Shown: positions 1 through 7,612 of the stretch, piece after piece
How the letters are laid out: each line of letters starts with the position of its first letter
Position numbering within the stretch: position 1 is the first letter of the stretch
Source: Candidatus Saccharimonadota bacterium
GTDB taxonomy: Bacteria > Patescibacteriota > Saccharimonadia > Saccharimonadales > UBA10212
NCBI GenBank assembly: GCA_028288985.1
Contig: JAQGHE010000003.1
Coordinates: 1-18,016, forward strand
Reading direction: 5' to 3'
Length of the DNA: 18,016 nt
Notes under the pieces: model-generated
Seen by the model: the letters and a program-made list of their open reading frames with translations, nothing else
The model's database searches: none
What the model was told of the DNA's origin: nothing
Made by a program: the position numbers and the translations under genes

Positions 1-1
1 T

Positions 2-1420
2 AACGCCACCAACTCCGGAAACCGGGCTATTACAACCAGCGGTAACTCAATCCCAACTGGTGTATCCGGCACTTCAACGGTTGCCTACAATGGCTATCTA
101 TATACAGCCGGCGGGTGCAGCGTCTACACCATCGGCACCACGACATGCACTACTGCAGTGGGCAGCAGCGCATTCGCAGCCATTAATCCGGATGGATCCA
201 TTGGTAGCTGGACGGCTGGTCCGAGTTTCCCGTCCAGTGCACTCAGAGGTTATGGGTGTATGGTGCAACTAAACGGCACCCTGTATTACATTGGCGGTGT
301 TACTTCTGGTGGCACAGCCCAGAGCACGGTTTATTACAGTACTGCATCGGGATCGTCTTGGGGCAGTGGCAGCTGGACGGCCACGACCAGCTTGGCCGCC
401 ATAAAAGGAGGATTAAGCTGTACTACGTGGAATAATCGTATCTATGCCACCGGTGGGTCAACTTCAACAACTGTTTACTATAGCCCTTCGTTGCCCAGCG
501 GGGGTAGTGTTAGCTCTTGGACGGCCACCACGACCACTTTCACTACCAGTCGGAGCTACCATGCCGCAGTAGCGGCTGGCGGCTATCTATACACTATTGG
601 TGGTTTTGACGGCACGAACTACTTGTCGGATGTCCAGTATGCCCAGATTGCTTCCAGCGGTGATATTACTGCCGCCTGGACATATACCAATGATCTGCCA
701 TATAAGGAACGGCAAATGAGCGCCTTTGCTGCCAATGGCTATATTCATGTGCTTGGGGGTGCTACCGGTACCGCGAGTACAAGTTGCCTGGATCATCAAG
801 ATGTAGCTGCGGTAAATAGTGATGGTACGCTAGGCTTTTGGCAGCAAGGAGTAGCCACGAGTTTTAGCGCTGTAATGGGGCCGGGAGTTGGTTATTACAA
901 TGGCTATTATTATGTCGTAGGTGGTAATGATTGTAGCGCTAATACCACTACCAGCAATAAAACTACAGTGGCATTTGCCGGGGAGCAGTCACAAGCCATT
1001 CGCAGTATCTTTACTCGATATATTGACATGGTAGGCGATGCTAAACCTTGGAAGTTCGTCGTAAACGGCACCAATGCCGTGGTAAACACTGTTAGTATTG
1101 AAGATTGGCGTATGACGTACTCCTCTAGTCGGGCTGCCACCAACGCTTTTGGAGCTAACACTATCCTTACACCTCTGCAGTTTGGCTCCAACCCGGTCGT
1201 TATATCAGCTATTGATGGATCAAGTGTTGACCAAGGAGTCTCTCAATATTGGCAGCTCACATTCGACATTGACCAAACCTCATCCTTTACCTTTGCTGAT
1301 ACCAATCAGCCGGCCATAATCTCGTACAGTTTTTACTACGCGCCGTCAGCCGGCACGCGCCTTCGTAATGGTCGCATATTCCAAGATCAAACCAAGCAAT
1401 CTCTAGATGCGCACCCATAA
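2..1420 (+). CDS. kelch-repeat surface protein, 5' partial
   Basis: The reading frame is open from base 2, so the start lies outside the window; 472 residues are visible. Six kelch-type strands with a hydrophobic stretch ending in Gly-Gly recur at roughly 50-60-residue spacing, at visible residues about 31 (GYLYTAGG), 92 (TLYYIGG), 145 (RIYATGG), 194 (GYLYTIGG), 246 (GYIHVLGG) and 301 (GYYYVVGG). Between them lie repeated Ser-x-Trp-Thr-Ala segments. This indicates a beta-propeller, usually a binding scaffold. It is followed by a C-terminal beta-rich domain of about 150 residues. The composition (Ser/Thr/Gly/Tyr-rich, few charges) is that of an exported protein. The visible C-terminus has no LPXTG motif, hydrophobic segment or basic tail, so any membrane anchor would have to be N-terminal. 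The ligand cannot be told. A role in cell-surface contact is inference only. Confidence 0.8.
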   Translation, partial: NATNSGNRAITTSGNSIPTGVSGTSTVAYNGYLYTAGGCSVYTIGTTTCTTAVGSSAFAAINPDGSIGSWTAGPSFPSSALRGYGCMVQLNGTLYYIGGVTSGGTAQSTVYYSTASGSSWGSGSWTATTSLAAIKGGLSCTTWNNRIYATGGSTSTTVYYSPSLPSGGSVSSWTATTTTFTTSRSYHAAVAAGGYLYTIGGFDGTNYLSDVQYAQIASSGDITAAWTYTNDLPYKERQMSAFAANGYIHVLGGATGTASTSCLDHQDVAAVNSDGTLGFWQQGVATSFSAVMGPGVGYYNGYYYVVGGNDCSANTTTSNKTTVAFAGEQSQAIRSIFTRYIDMVGDAKPWKFVVNGTNAVVNTVSIEDWRMTYSSSRAATNAFGANTILTPLQFGSNPVVISAIDGSSVDQGVSQYWQLTFDIDQTSSFTFADTNQPAIISYSFYYAPSAGTRLRNGRIFQDQTKQSLDAHP

Positions 1421-1474
1421 AAGCTGAAAAATGAGGGTAGGGGATAAGCATAGCCGTTTTTACACATTCTAGGC

Positions 1475-1480
1475 TATAAT
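1475..1480 (+). promoter_or_regulatory. -10 element upstream of the membrane-protein pair
   Basis: A perfect TATAAT. No good -35 or TG extension is seen. Transcription would begin near 1486-1488, which coincides with a GTG codon in frame with the downstream gene. The ATG at 1481 touches the hexamer and would not be on the transcript. Confidence 0.55.
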
Positions 1481-1486
1481 ATGCTT

Positions 1487-1903
1487 GTGCGTGCAAACAC
1501 AAACAGGTATCAAAATAGAGCCGACTTTATAACAAAAAGAGCTCCGCTGCGTTCATCAAACTATCTGAATTGGGCCTCAGAGCCCTTAAAGCTGCCTTCA
1601 GCTCAGAGCGAACAGACCGATTCTTTCGAGCTCTCTCCACCGCCGACAGACTCCTTTACTGAATCAGCGGCCGCAGCCGCATCTGTTATGGATGACCAAA
1701 TGCAATTGTCGATAAAAATAACCATTCCTGATTACACGCAGTGGCGAATAACTAAATTCATAAAACAATACCCATATCTCTCTATCATAGCCGCGGGGGG
1801 TACCGTCATGGTGCTTGCGCTACTTCTTAGCGGCCTGATTTTGTTTTGGCATTTATTGCATAAGCCGGTGACAACCTACGCTTTACTTAGAGGAATCTTT
1901 TAA
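1487..1903 (+). CDS. single-pass membrane protein of unknown function
   Basis: I do not recognise this 138-residue protein. The first ~95 residues are hydrophilic, with basic and Ser/Pro-rich stretches, and are probably cytoplasmic. A strong transmembrane segment (residues ~97-123, with an AAGGTVMVLALLLSGLILFW core) is followed by a short tail. GTG at 1487 is preferred over ATG at 1481 because the -10 hexamer ends at 1480, which would make the message leaderless at 1487. If another promoter is used, the ATG adds two residues. The stop overlaps the next start by one base (TAATG), so the two genes should be co-transcribed and translationally coupled. Just before the transmembrane segment is an alternating hydrophobic stretch (LSIKITIP) resembling one at the same place in the next gene (INLQFPKIKIP). 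This hints at related architecture, but homology is not shown. Confidence 0.7.
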   Translation: MRANTNRYQNRADFITKRAPLRSSNYLNWASEPLKLPSAQSEQTDSFELSPPPTDSFTESAAAAASVMDDQMQLSIKITIPDYTQWRITKFIKQYPYLSIIAAGGTVMVLALLLSGLILFWHLLHKPVTTYALLRGIF

Positions 1904-2676
1904 TGGATCGTAACCGATACAGATACAGCAGACGCGATGATTGGTTTGATTGGTGGTTAAGCGACGAGCCGCCCGGGCTAGAAGCAAGGCAAAAAATTAG
2001 ACAAAAACGTGTTGAAAGAGCCAATACCTACAGACCCAGAGAGATGGTTGGAGCCCCAGTTGTCAATGCACCGACTCCGACAAATATAACTATTAACTTG
2101 CAATTTCCTAAAATAAAAATACCTGCGGCGCGGTTAGCTAAGCTTCGTTCTAGTATCCCAGTTTTGCCGTATAGGCGAATAGTGGTAAGTTGCACTCTAA
2201 TTTGCCTTATTGGTTTAGCGGGATTATTTGGCTATCGACATTTCAGAAGTCCATCACACAGCCAAAGCCCTAATCAAACAGCTTCTCATATAATAAGATC
2301 CAGCCCTAGTTTTCAGCCGATTGTGCCTAAAGATAAACCAGAGCTTGCCACCCTCGGCAACTCCAAAACAGCTTACGATGGTTCTAAAGATGTATTTAGC
2401 TATATAGATACTTTTCAAAACTTTCAGCTAACAATTAGCCAGCAACCTTTGCCCACAAGTTTCGGTACGGCTCAAGCGGCAATTGACAGGGTAGCCGCTT
2501 CCATAGGTGCTCGGGAGACCATTGGCTATAACAGTGGTACGGCGTATGCCAAAACAGACAACAAGGCTAACTCTCAATCACTGGTCCTTTCCCTTAATGG
2601 TCTGCTGATATTCATCCAGAGTCCATTTAGGCATAGTGCCTTCGACTGGACCTATTATATTAATTCACTTCAATAA
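1903..2676 (+). CDS. single-pass membrane protein with extracytoplasmic domain, unknown function
   Basis: This 257-residue protein is not recognised. A basic, Arg/Trp/Tyr-rich N-terminus (residues 1-90) precedes one transmembrane helix at ~93-111. A Ser/Gln/Asn-rich linker then leads to a C-terminal domain (~150-257) that is probably outside the membrane. That domain ends in a hydrophobic/aromatic stretch (LLIFIQSPF, then FDWTYYI) at the extreme C-terminus. It overlaps the preceding gene by one base and so shares its transcript. It lies 161 bp upstream of parA, which has its own candidate promoter. Two adjacent bitopic proteins with large soluble parts suggest an envelope complex, but nothing in the sequence names the process. 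Confidence 0.75.
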   Translation: MDRNRYRYSRRDDWFDWWLSDEPPGLEARQKIRQKRVERANTYRPREMVGAPVVNAPTPTNITINLQFPKIKIPAARLAKLRSSIPVLPYRRIVVSCTLICLIGLAGLFGYRHFRSPSHSQSPNQTASHIIRSSPSFQPIVPKDKPELATLGNSKTAYDGSKDVFSYIDTFQNFQLTISQQPLPTSFGTAQAAIDRVAASIGARETIGYNSGTAYAKTDNKANSQSLVLSLNGLLIFIQSPFRHSAFDWTYYINSLQ

Positions 2677-2782
2677 CAGCCTAACCGTCTCGATAGTAGT
2701 CTGCAGCAAAAATCAGTAATTCATTTCAGCAGAGACCTTGTCTAAAGCTTCCCGTCCACAAAGAAGTTAAAGCTCAAGCTCG

Positions 2783-2811
2783 TTTACCCCAGAAGCCAAA
2801 TCTGTTAATCT
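2783..2811 (+). promoter_or_regulatory. parA promoter
   Basis: TTTACC (2783-2788) and TAATCT (2806-2811) are separated by 17 bp, with a TG one base upstream of the -10 (extended -10). Predicted transcription start is near 2818. The ~20-nt leader carries AAAGGGA (2821-2827) 10 nt before the ATG. The rest of the 2677-2837 gap shows no gene or clear terminator. Confidence 0.5.
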
Positions 2812-2837
2812 TATGAAAGAAAAGGGATCAAACAAAT

Positions 2838-3605
2838 ATGCCCAAAAACATAATTGCCGTCTTGAATCAAAAAGGTGGGGTAGGTAAAACGACTACCTGT
2901 ATTAACATAGCTGCTTATTTGGCAAAAACCGGCAAGAAAGTTTTAATTTGCGATATAGATCCGCAGGGCAATAGTACCAGTGGGCTAGGCGTAGATAAAA
3001 ACGCTCTTAACTCGACATTGTACGACATGCTCTTTTCTAGAGCCGAAGCTAACAAAGTTACTCAAAAGATTGACAATAGCGGCCTATATTTATTGCCAAG
3101 TAATGCGCAGCTGGCGGGCGCTGAAATCGAACTGGTTGGTGTCGAGAATAGGGAACAACAATTAAAGCGAGTGCTCGCGTCCGAGCAGCAGTATGACTAT
3201 ATATTAATCGATTGCCCGCCTTCACTGGGTCTTTTAACCGTTAACGCATTAACGGCCGCTGACCAAGTGCTAATCCCGGTGCAGGCTGAGTATTACGCGC
3301 TTGAAGGTCTAAGTCAACTGTTGAGCGTAGTCCAGCAGGTGAAAAAAGCTCTCAACCCTGACCTTGGTATCCTTGGCGTGGCAATAACGCTATATGATAG
3401 CCGGAATTCACTGTCTGATCAGGTTAGGAAAGAACTGCAGAATTATTTTGGAGACAAAGTGTTTGAGACGGTTATTCCAAGGAACGTTCGTCTGGCTGAA
3501 GCCCCCAGTTTTGGGCGTACTATAATAGAACATGATAAGTGGAGCAAAGGGGCGAGAGCCTATAAATCTCTAGCTAAAGAAGTAGAAAAGAGGACGGCAA
3601 GATGA
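2838..3605 (+). CDS. parA: ParA/Soj chromosome-partitioning ATPase
   Basis: A 255-residue MinD/ParA-type ATPase of Soj length without an N-terminal DNA-binding extension. The deviant Walker A motif KGGVGKTT is at residues ~12-19, Walker A' (DIDPQGNST) at ~40-48, and Walker B (ILIDCPPS) near residue 122. The family dimerises with ATP on nucleoid DNA and, with ParB bound at parS, segregates replicated origins. The gene has its own SD-containing leader and overlaps parB by 4 nt (ATGA), forming a standard two-gene operon. Chromosomal parAB usually sits near the replication origin, so the window may be origin-proximal. No dnaA, gidB or parS consensus is visible here to confirm that. Confidence 0.95.
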   Translation: MPKNIIAVLNQKGGVGKTTTCINIAAYLAKTGKKVLICDIDPQGNSTSGLGVDKNALNSTLYDMLFSRAEANKVTQKIDNSGLYLLPSNAQLAGAEIELVGVENREQQLKRVLASEQQYDYILIDCPPSLGLLTVNALTAADQVLIPVQAEYYALEGLSQLLSVVQQVKKALNPDLGILGVAITLYDSRNSLSDQVRKELQNYFGDKVFETVIPRNVRLAEAPSFGRTIIEHDKWSKGARAYKSLAKEVEKRTAR

Positions 3606-4450
3606 GCGCAAGACAATCACTAGGAAGGGGATTTGACGCATTAATCCCCAAAGATCTGGACCCATCTATACTTGAAGAAGATAAAGAAAGAGTACAAAAA
3701 TTACTCATCACTGATGTAATACCAAATCCGGACCAGCCCAGGCGGGAGTTTAATGAGGCCCACCTGAGTGGTCTGGCAGAGTCAGTAAAGCAACACGGCG
3801 TACTTCAGCCTATAATTGTTGTCAGATATGGCGATAATCAGTACAGAATTGTGGCCGGCGAGCGCCGCTGGCGAGCAGCGAGCACCGCAAAATTAACTCA
3901 CATTCCGGCTATAGTGCGAAGTCTGAAGGAGTTAGAGCAAGTAGAGCTAGCCTTAATAGAGAACATTCAGAGAGTAGACTTATCACCGCTGGAACAAGCA
4001 TTAGCTGTTTTAAAATTACAACAGCAATTCAATTTAACGCTTGATCAAATTGCTCACAAGCTGGGTAAAGCCTCCAGCACCGTCAGTAATTTAACTCGTC
4101 TACTACAGTTACCTGAAGCTGCGCGTGAAGCACTGAGGTCGGGCAAGATAAACGAAGGACATGCCAGGGCCATATTGGCCTTAAAAGGGAATGAGTCTAA
4201 ACAGGAAGAGTTACTACGTTGTATATTGGACAATGGTTGGACTGTACGACAGGCCGAAGAGTTCGTTATCAAGAACAGGAGGGCATTAGCCAGTGAAGTG
4301 GCAGTCGATGATAGCGCAATTACAGCCGATCTTAGCGCGAAGCTTAACACTAAAGTGTTCATAAGACATACCGCTAAGGGAGGACAACTTATTATTTCGT
4401 TTAAAGACGCAGGGGAACTCAAGCGGCTGACCGACAGTCTAGAGAGATAG
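3602..4450 (+). CDS. parB: ParB/Spo0J centromere-binding CTPase
   Basis: A 282-residue ParB. The N-terminal ParB/Srx-type nucleotide-binding domain contains VAGERRWRAA (residues ~84-93) and ENIQRVDLSPLEQA (~120-133), both hallmarks of CTP-dependent sliding-clamp ParBs. A central helix-turn-helix follows (DQIAHKLGKASSTVSNL, ~148-164), then a short C-terminal dimerisation region. It binds parS and stimulates ParA ATPase. The start overlaps the parA stop as ATGA. Its 3' end faces lepB across only 25 bp, and no convincing terminator was found there. The basic N-terminus (RQSLGRGFDALIP) matches the ParA-contacting peptide seen at this position in Spo0J-type proteins. Confidence 0.95.
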   Translation: MSARQSLGRGFDALIPKDLDPSILEEDKERVQKLLITDVIPNPDQPRREFNEAHLSGLAESVKQHGVLQPIIVVRYGDNQYRIVAGERRWRAASTAKLTHIPAIVRSLKELEQVELALIENIQRVDLSPLEQALAVLKLQQQFNLTLDQIAHKLGKASSTVSNLTRLLQLPEAAREALRSGKINEGHARAILALKGNESKQEELLRCILDNGWTVRQAEEFVIKNRRALASEVAVDDSAITADLSAKLNTKVFIRHTAKGGQLIISFKDAGELKRLTDSLER

Positions 4451-4475
4451 TCCGAATAACAATCTAGTTCAGCAC

Positions 4476-5108
4476 TTAGAACGAACGGGTGTTGCCCAGC
4501 GGCATGATTCGCAGGACCAGCTTGCCCACTACATTATTCAGACCCACGGGACCAAAATAGCGGGAGTCTTCAGAATTGCTTCGGTTATCGCCGCATACAA
4601 AAATCTCATTGGCACCAAGGCGGACATCAATATCGCCCGATGTGATTGTAGCGGCGATTCGGTACTTGCCGGTAGTGTCCGGATTAAAGCCGCCAGTATT
4701 TGCTTTGTTGTATACGGTAATATGACCGTCTTTGATTACGACGCGCTCTCCGGGAAGGCCGATAACTCTTTTTATCAATTGCTTTTCAAAAAATGAATCA
4801 GGCAAGCCTGTTTGATTGAAAATTATTATATCTCCACGGCTGGGCACGTATTGGTGGCTGGTCAAACGGGCCCAAGTGCGTGGAACTTTATCTACTAATA
4901 GGCGGTCATGGTTTTGAAGAGTCGTCTCCATGCTCTGGCCGTCTACTTGGTAGGACTGGATCACGAAAGCGGTCAGGATAAAGGCGATAAGCAGGGGTAC
5001 GACCAAAAAAACAAAAAAGCTCGACAGGGCGGCGTAGAGACCGTTTTTCCTGGAGCGAGGAGTCTGTGGGTCAGGGTGTTGGTGATGATTGGGGTGTTCT
5101 GGGTTCAT
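4476..5108 (-). CDS. lepB: signal peptidase I
   Basis: A 210-residue membrane-bound S26 serine protease that removes Sec signal peptides. After a His/Pro-rich cytoplasmic start there is one transmembrane helix (~28-50). The catalytic Ser is at residue ~59 (DGQSMETTL) and the general-base Lys at ~113 (IKRVIGLPGE). The conserved C-terminal box GDNRSNSEDSRYFGPV is at ~173-188. The usual SMxPT motif reads SMETT, with Thr replacing the Pro. The gene is transcribed divergently from the LytR-CpsA-Psr gene and converges on parB. It would process the signal peptides of the kelch protein and of the small exported protein at 14042-14185, if those are Sec substrates. Confidence 0.95.
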   Translation of the reverse strand: MNPEHPNHHQHPDPQTPRSRKNGLYAALSSFFVFLVVPLLIAFILTAFVIQSYQVDGQSMETTLQNHDRLLVDKVPRTWARLTSHQYVPSRGDIIIFNQTGLPDSFFEKQLIKRVIGLPGERVVIKDGHITVYNKANTGGFNPDTTGKYRIAATITSGDIDVRLGANEIFVCGDNRSNSEDSRYFGPVGLNNVVGKLVLRIMPLGNTRSF

Positions 5109-5120
5109 GTCTAGTCTCCT

Positions 5121-5126
5121 ATTATA
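5121..5126 (-). promoter_or_regulatory. lepB -10 element
   Basis: TATAAT on the minus strand, 12 nt before the lepB ATG. AGGAG lies immediately downstream and resembles a Shine-Dalgarno, but the predicted transcript would start 3' of it or within it. Either the leader is ~4-6 nt or a more distant promoter is used. Confidence 0.5.
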
Positions 5127-5182
5127 GCCGGGAGTAGACCGTTATACACAAGCGCTTTTCCATAATTCAGGTCAATCTGAGA

Positions 5183-5191
5183 TGTTATAAT
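5183..5191 (+). promoter_or_regulatory. extended -10 promoter of the LytR-CpsA-Psr gene
   Basis: TGtTATAAT is a perfect extended -10. Predicted start is near 5198, just ahead of GTG 5200 and ATG 5203, so the message should be essentially leaderless. The TTG at 5191 lies inside the hexamer. Confidence 0.6.
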
Positions 5192-5202
5192 TGTCCAAGG
5201 TG

Positions 5203-6846
5203 ATGGACGAACATAAAAAGTTTAAGAGACCGCCAAGCACGGCCTCAATAGATGGTTTTGTGTCAGATGGCAGAATTCTTGGCGTGCCCGCGCCCAAATC
5301 CTACCGGCCTGGCAATGAGGCTACACCTGCCTTGGGTGCATACGCCAACAAAACTGACGGCTTCCATCCTATCAGACAAGCCCCACGAGATGTCGGGCAT
5401 ACGCCGGAGGCGGCTGAGGCCGGGGCACTGCTTAATGATCCGATTGTCCTGGACGATATCGACTCTAACTCCCGCAAGCGTCGGATGTCCAAAAAACATC
5501 CGCGGGGCATGCGCAGATTAAAAAAAGCCGGTTTAGTACTTGCCAGCTTTATTATCCTTGGTGGGGCTTATTTTGGTATTAAATTTTACGTAACGGAACG
5601 TCATCTATTTAGGGGTGGCGGTCGGGCGCCGGCGCTTTCCGATAACGTTGATATTAGCCAGCTTAAGGGTGAAGGTGACGGCCGTATAAACATTTTGCTG
5701 CTTGGTATAGGGGGCCCGGGGCATGATGGACCGGATCTAACTGATACCCTGTTATTGGTGAGCATAGATCCCGTTAATCATAATGTGGCCCTCTTGAGTT
5801 TGCCGCGCGATCTATGGGTTAAAATACCAAATAATGGTGCTCAAAAGATTAATGCCGCTTACCCTGACGGGAAGTACAGTTCACGCCAGAAAACGGAGAC
5901 AGGTAAAGTCCAGGATGGTCTGAGCACGCTGGATCAGACTCTGCAGCCGGTACTTGGTATACCTATTCATTACCACGCGGTAGTAGACTTTGCCGCCTTC
6001 AAGCAAGCTGTAGATGCCGTAGGGGGTGTGACCTTTAATGTACCTGAAACTCTTTATGACCCAACCATCGCCTGGGAGAATCACAACAACCCTTACATAG
6101 CGCGTAAAGGAGCGCAGACGATGAATGGATCGCTGGCACTCCTTTATGCCCGGTCGCGTGAAACCAGCTCCGACTTTGCGCGTGGTGAACGCCAGCGTCA
6201 ATTGCTGGTGGCGCTAAAAGATAAGATTTTAAGCGTAGGTACGCTTAGCAATCCGGTGAAGGTCTCTTCGCTTCTTGATAGTTTTGGCAATAACGTTTAT
6301 ACGGATTTGTCGTTAAATGACATGATGCGGCTTCAGACTATCTTTAAGGCTATCCCATCCGGCAATATCAATTCTCTGGATCTTGTCACTCCGCCGCACA
6401 ACCTGGTAACTACTGCCAACATGAACGGCTTGTCCGTAGTTGAGCCCCGGCTAGGCTTTTATGATTACACAGAGATACAGTCATATGTTCACAACGCCCT
6501 TAAAGATAGTTTTATAGCCAAAGAAAACTCGCAGCTGGCAATCTATAACGCCACTTCCATCGACGGCCTTGCCACAACCTCGGCTAATAAGCTTAAGTCA
6601 TACGGCTATAACGTAGTTACTATCGATAACACGCCGACTCAGACTAATCCGGCAACTACCGTAATTGTTGATCTGACCAAGGGTAAAGATAAATACACAA
6701 AGCACTACCTGGAGCAGCGGTTTAATGTGAAGTCCGTATCGTCCTTACCGGCAGGGGCGGGAATAACACCCCCGGCGGGCAGTTCATTTGTTATAATCTT
6801 AGGTAGAGATGCTGCAGCTTCCAGCAAGACTTCCCTCGCGAATTAA
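5203..6846 (+). CDS. LytR-CpsA-Psr (LCP) family cell-wall glycopolymer ligase
   Basis: A 547-residue protein from ATG 5203. GTG 5200 is an equally possible start. TTG 5191 is unlikely because it lies within the promoter hexamer. A long hydrophilic cytoplasmic N-terminus (~105 residues, ending in a Lys/Arg cluster) precedes one transmembrane helix at ~109-130. The extracellular LCP domain follows (~160-410), with ILLLGIG, DLTDTLLLVSID and LPRDLW motifs and a catalytic-type Arg cluster (ARSRETSSDFARGERQRQ). A C-terminal LytR_C domain (~435-540) begins at QLAIYNAT. The family transfers polyprenyl-linked glycopolymers to peptidoglycan in Gram-positive-type envelopes. A Ser/Ala-rich tail ends the protein. 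The next gene's promoter and start lie inside its 3' end. Confidence 0.9.
   Translation: MDEHKKFKRPPSTASIDGFVSDGRILGVPAPKSYRPGNEATPALGAYANKTDGFHPIRQAPRDVGHTPEAAEAGALLNDPIVLDDIDSNSRKRRMSKKHPRGMRRLKKAGLVLASFIILGGAYFGIKFYVTERHLFRGGGRAPALSDNVDISQLKGEGDGRINILLLGIGGPGHDGPDLTDTLLLVSIDPVNHNVALLSLPRDLWVKIPNNGAQKINAAYPDGKYSSRQKTETGKVQDGLSTLDQTLQPVLGIPIHYHAVVDFAAFKQAVDAVGGVTFNVPETLYDPTIAWENHNNPYIARKGAQTMNGSLALLYARSRETSSDFARGERQRQLLVALKDKILSVGTLSNPVKVSSLLDSFGNNVYTDLSLNDMMRLQTIFKAIPSGNINSLDLVTPPHNLVTTANMNGLSVVEPRLGFYDYTEIQSYVHNALKDSFIAKENSQLAIYNATSIDGLATTSANKLKSYGYNVVTIDNTPTQTNPATTVIVDLTKGKDKYTKHYLEQRFNVKSVSSLPAGAGITPPAGSSFVIILGRDAAASSKTSLAN
6789..6797 (+). promoter_or_regulatory. extended -10 promoter inside the LCP gene
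   Basis: TGtTATAAT lies within the last codons of the LCP gene, ending 11 nt before the ATG at 6809. Predicted leader is ~5 nt. It is identical in form to the LCP gene's own promoter. Confidence 0.5.
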
Positions 6847-7570
6847 ACCGACACGCGGTTTCTCCCATTTATTTCATTTGGGGCTTCTATTCTTGTTGCC
6901 CATTCTGGCATACGTTTTAGTCCGCATAGATTTTGTGGGGCTGGCGATACTGCTGATCTTCCTATCTAAGTGGCGCATGTTTGCGGTGCGGCCCAGGTAC
7001 TGGCAGGCGAACTTGGTCGCTAACGGCGTGGATATCATTGTGGCTATTTCCTTCGTGCTATTTATGGCCAGTACATCGGTAATGTGGTGGCAGCTGCTGT
7101 GGATGCTGCTATATGGGGTATGGCTGGTGTGGCTCAAACCCAAAAGCGACGTACTGAGCGTTTCGGCGCAGGCCATGCTGGGGCAACTTATGGGCCTGCT
7201 TGTCCTTTATCTTAAATTTGGCGACAGCGGGCTTCCGATTCTGGTCGTCGGCACCTGGCTGATAACTTATATTTCGGCACGGCACTTCTTGACCAGTTTT
7301 GAGGAAGCCCACACGGCCTTGCTTAGCCATACCTGGGCTTATTTTTCGGCTAGCCTGGCTTTTATACTGGGTCACTGGCTGCTTTATTATGGAACCGTTC
7401 CGCAAATCATCGTTATCCTGACTACTGTTGGATATAGTTTGGCGGCCCTCTACTATCTTGAGGCTTCGGAAAAGTTAAACAGAGGCCTGCAGCGCCAGCT
7501 GCTGCTGATTATGTTCGCTATACTGCTGGTCATTTTGGTTTTGTCAGACTGGTCAGGAGCAACCGTGTAA
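6809..7570 (+). CDS. polytopic membrane protein of unknown function
   Basis: 253 residues with about eight or nine hydrophobic segments (approximately 22-38, 40-55, 70-87, 92-109, 117-137, 142-157, 174-194, 197-217, 229-246), Trp- and Leu-rich, with very short loops. I see no motif of a named transporter or enzyme family. The only charged loop of note is ARHFLTSFEEAH at ~157-168, between predicted helices. The start overlaps the LCP gene by 38 nt in another frame, with an extended -10 just upstream. Expression may come from that internal promoter, from read-through of the LCP gene, or both. A downstream alternative start cannot be excluded. An envelope role is inferred only from the LCP and HtrA neighbours. 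Confidence 0.75.
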   Translation: MLQLPARLPSRIKPTRGFSHLFHLGLLFLLPILAYVLVRIDFVGLAILLIFLSKWRMFAVRPRYWQANLVANGVDIIVAISFVLFMASTSVMWWQLLWMLLYGVWLVWLKPKSDVLSVSAQAMLGQLMGLLVLYLKFGDSGLPILVVGTWLITYISARHFLTSFEEAHTALLSHTWAYFSASLAFILGHWLLYYGTVPQIIVILTTVGYSLAALYYLEASEKLNRGLQRQLLLIMFAILLVILVLSDWSGATV

Positions 7571-7598
7571 GCTTTTGCTTTCAGCGGATTCTCAGATT

Positions 7599-7604
7599 TA
7601 TACT
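7599..7604 (+). promoter_or_regulatory. htrA-like gene -10 element
   Basis: TATACT ends 8 nt before the ATG at 7613; predicted start ~7611. A second in-frame ATG is at 7619. No Shine-Dalgarno is present. Confidence 0.5.
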
Positions 7605-7612
7605 AATATTAT

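Noticed and set aside
158..1420. GTG at 158 as the true start of the kelch gene
   Set aside because: The frame is open to the window edge and the 52 upstream codons encode another kelch strand (GYLYTAGG), so the gene is truncated by the window.
2677..4475. A parS centromere near parAB
   Set aside because: I looked for the GTTTCACGTGAAAC-type palindrome on both strands here and scanned every ACGTG in the window; none has the flanking arms.
4451..4475. Bidirectional terminator between parB and lepB
   Set aside because: Only a 4-bp GTTC/GAAC pairing is present, with no T-run on either strand.
5191..5199. TTG 5191 as start of the LCP gene
   Set aside because: It lies within the TATAAT of the extended -10 promoter and would not be transcribed from it.
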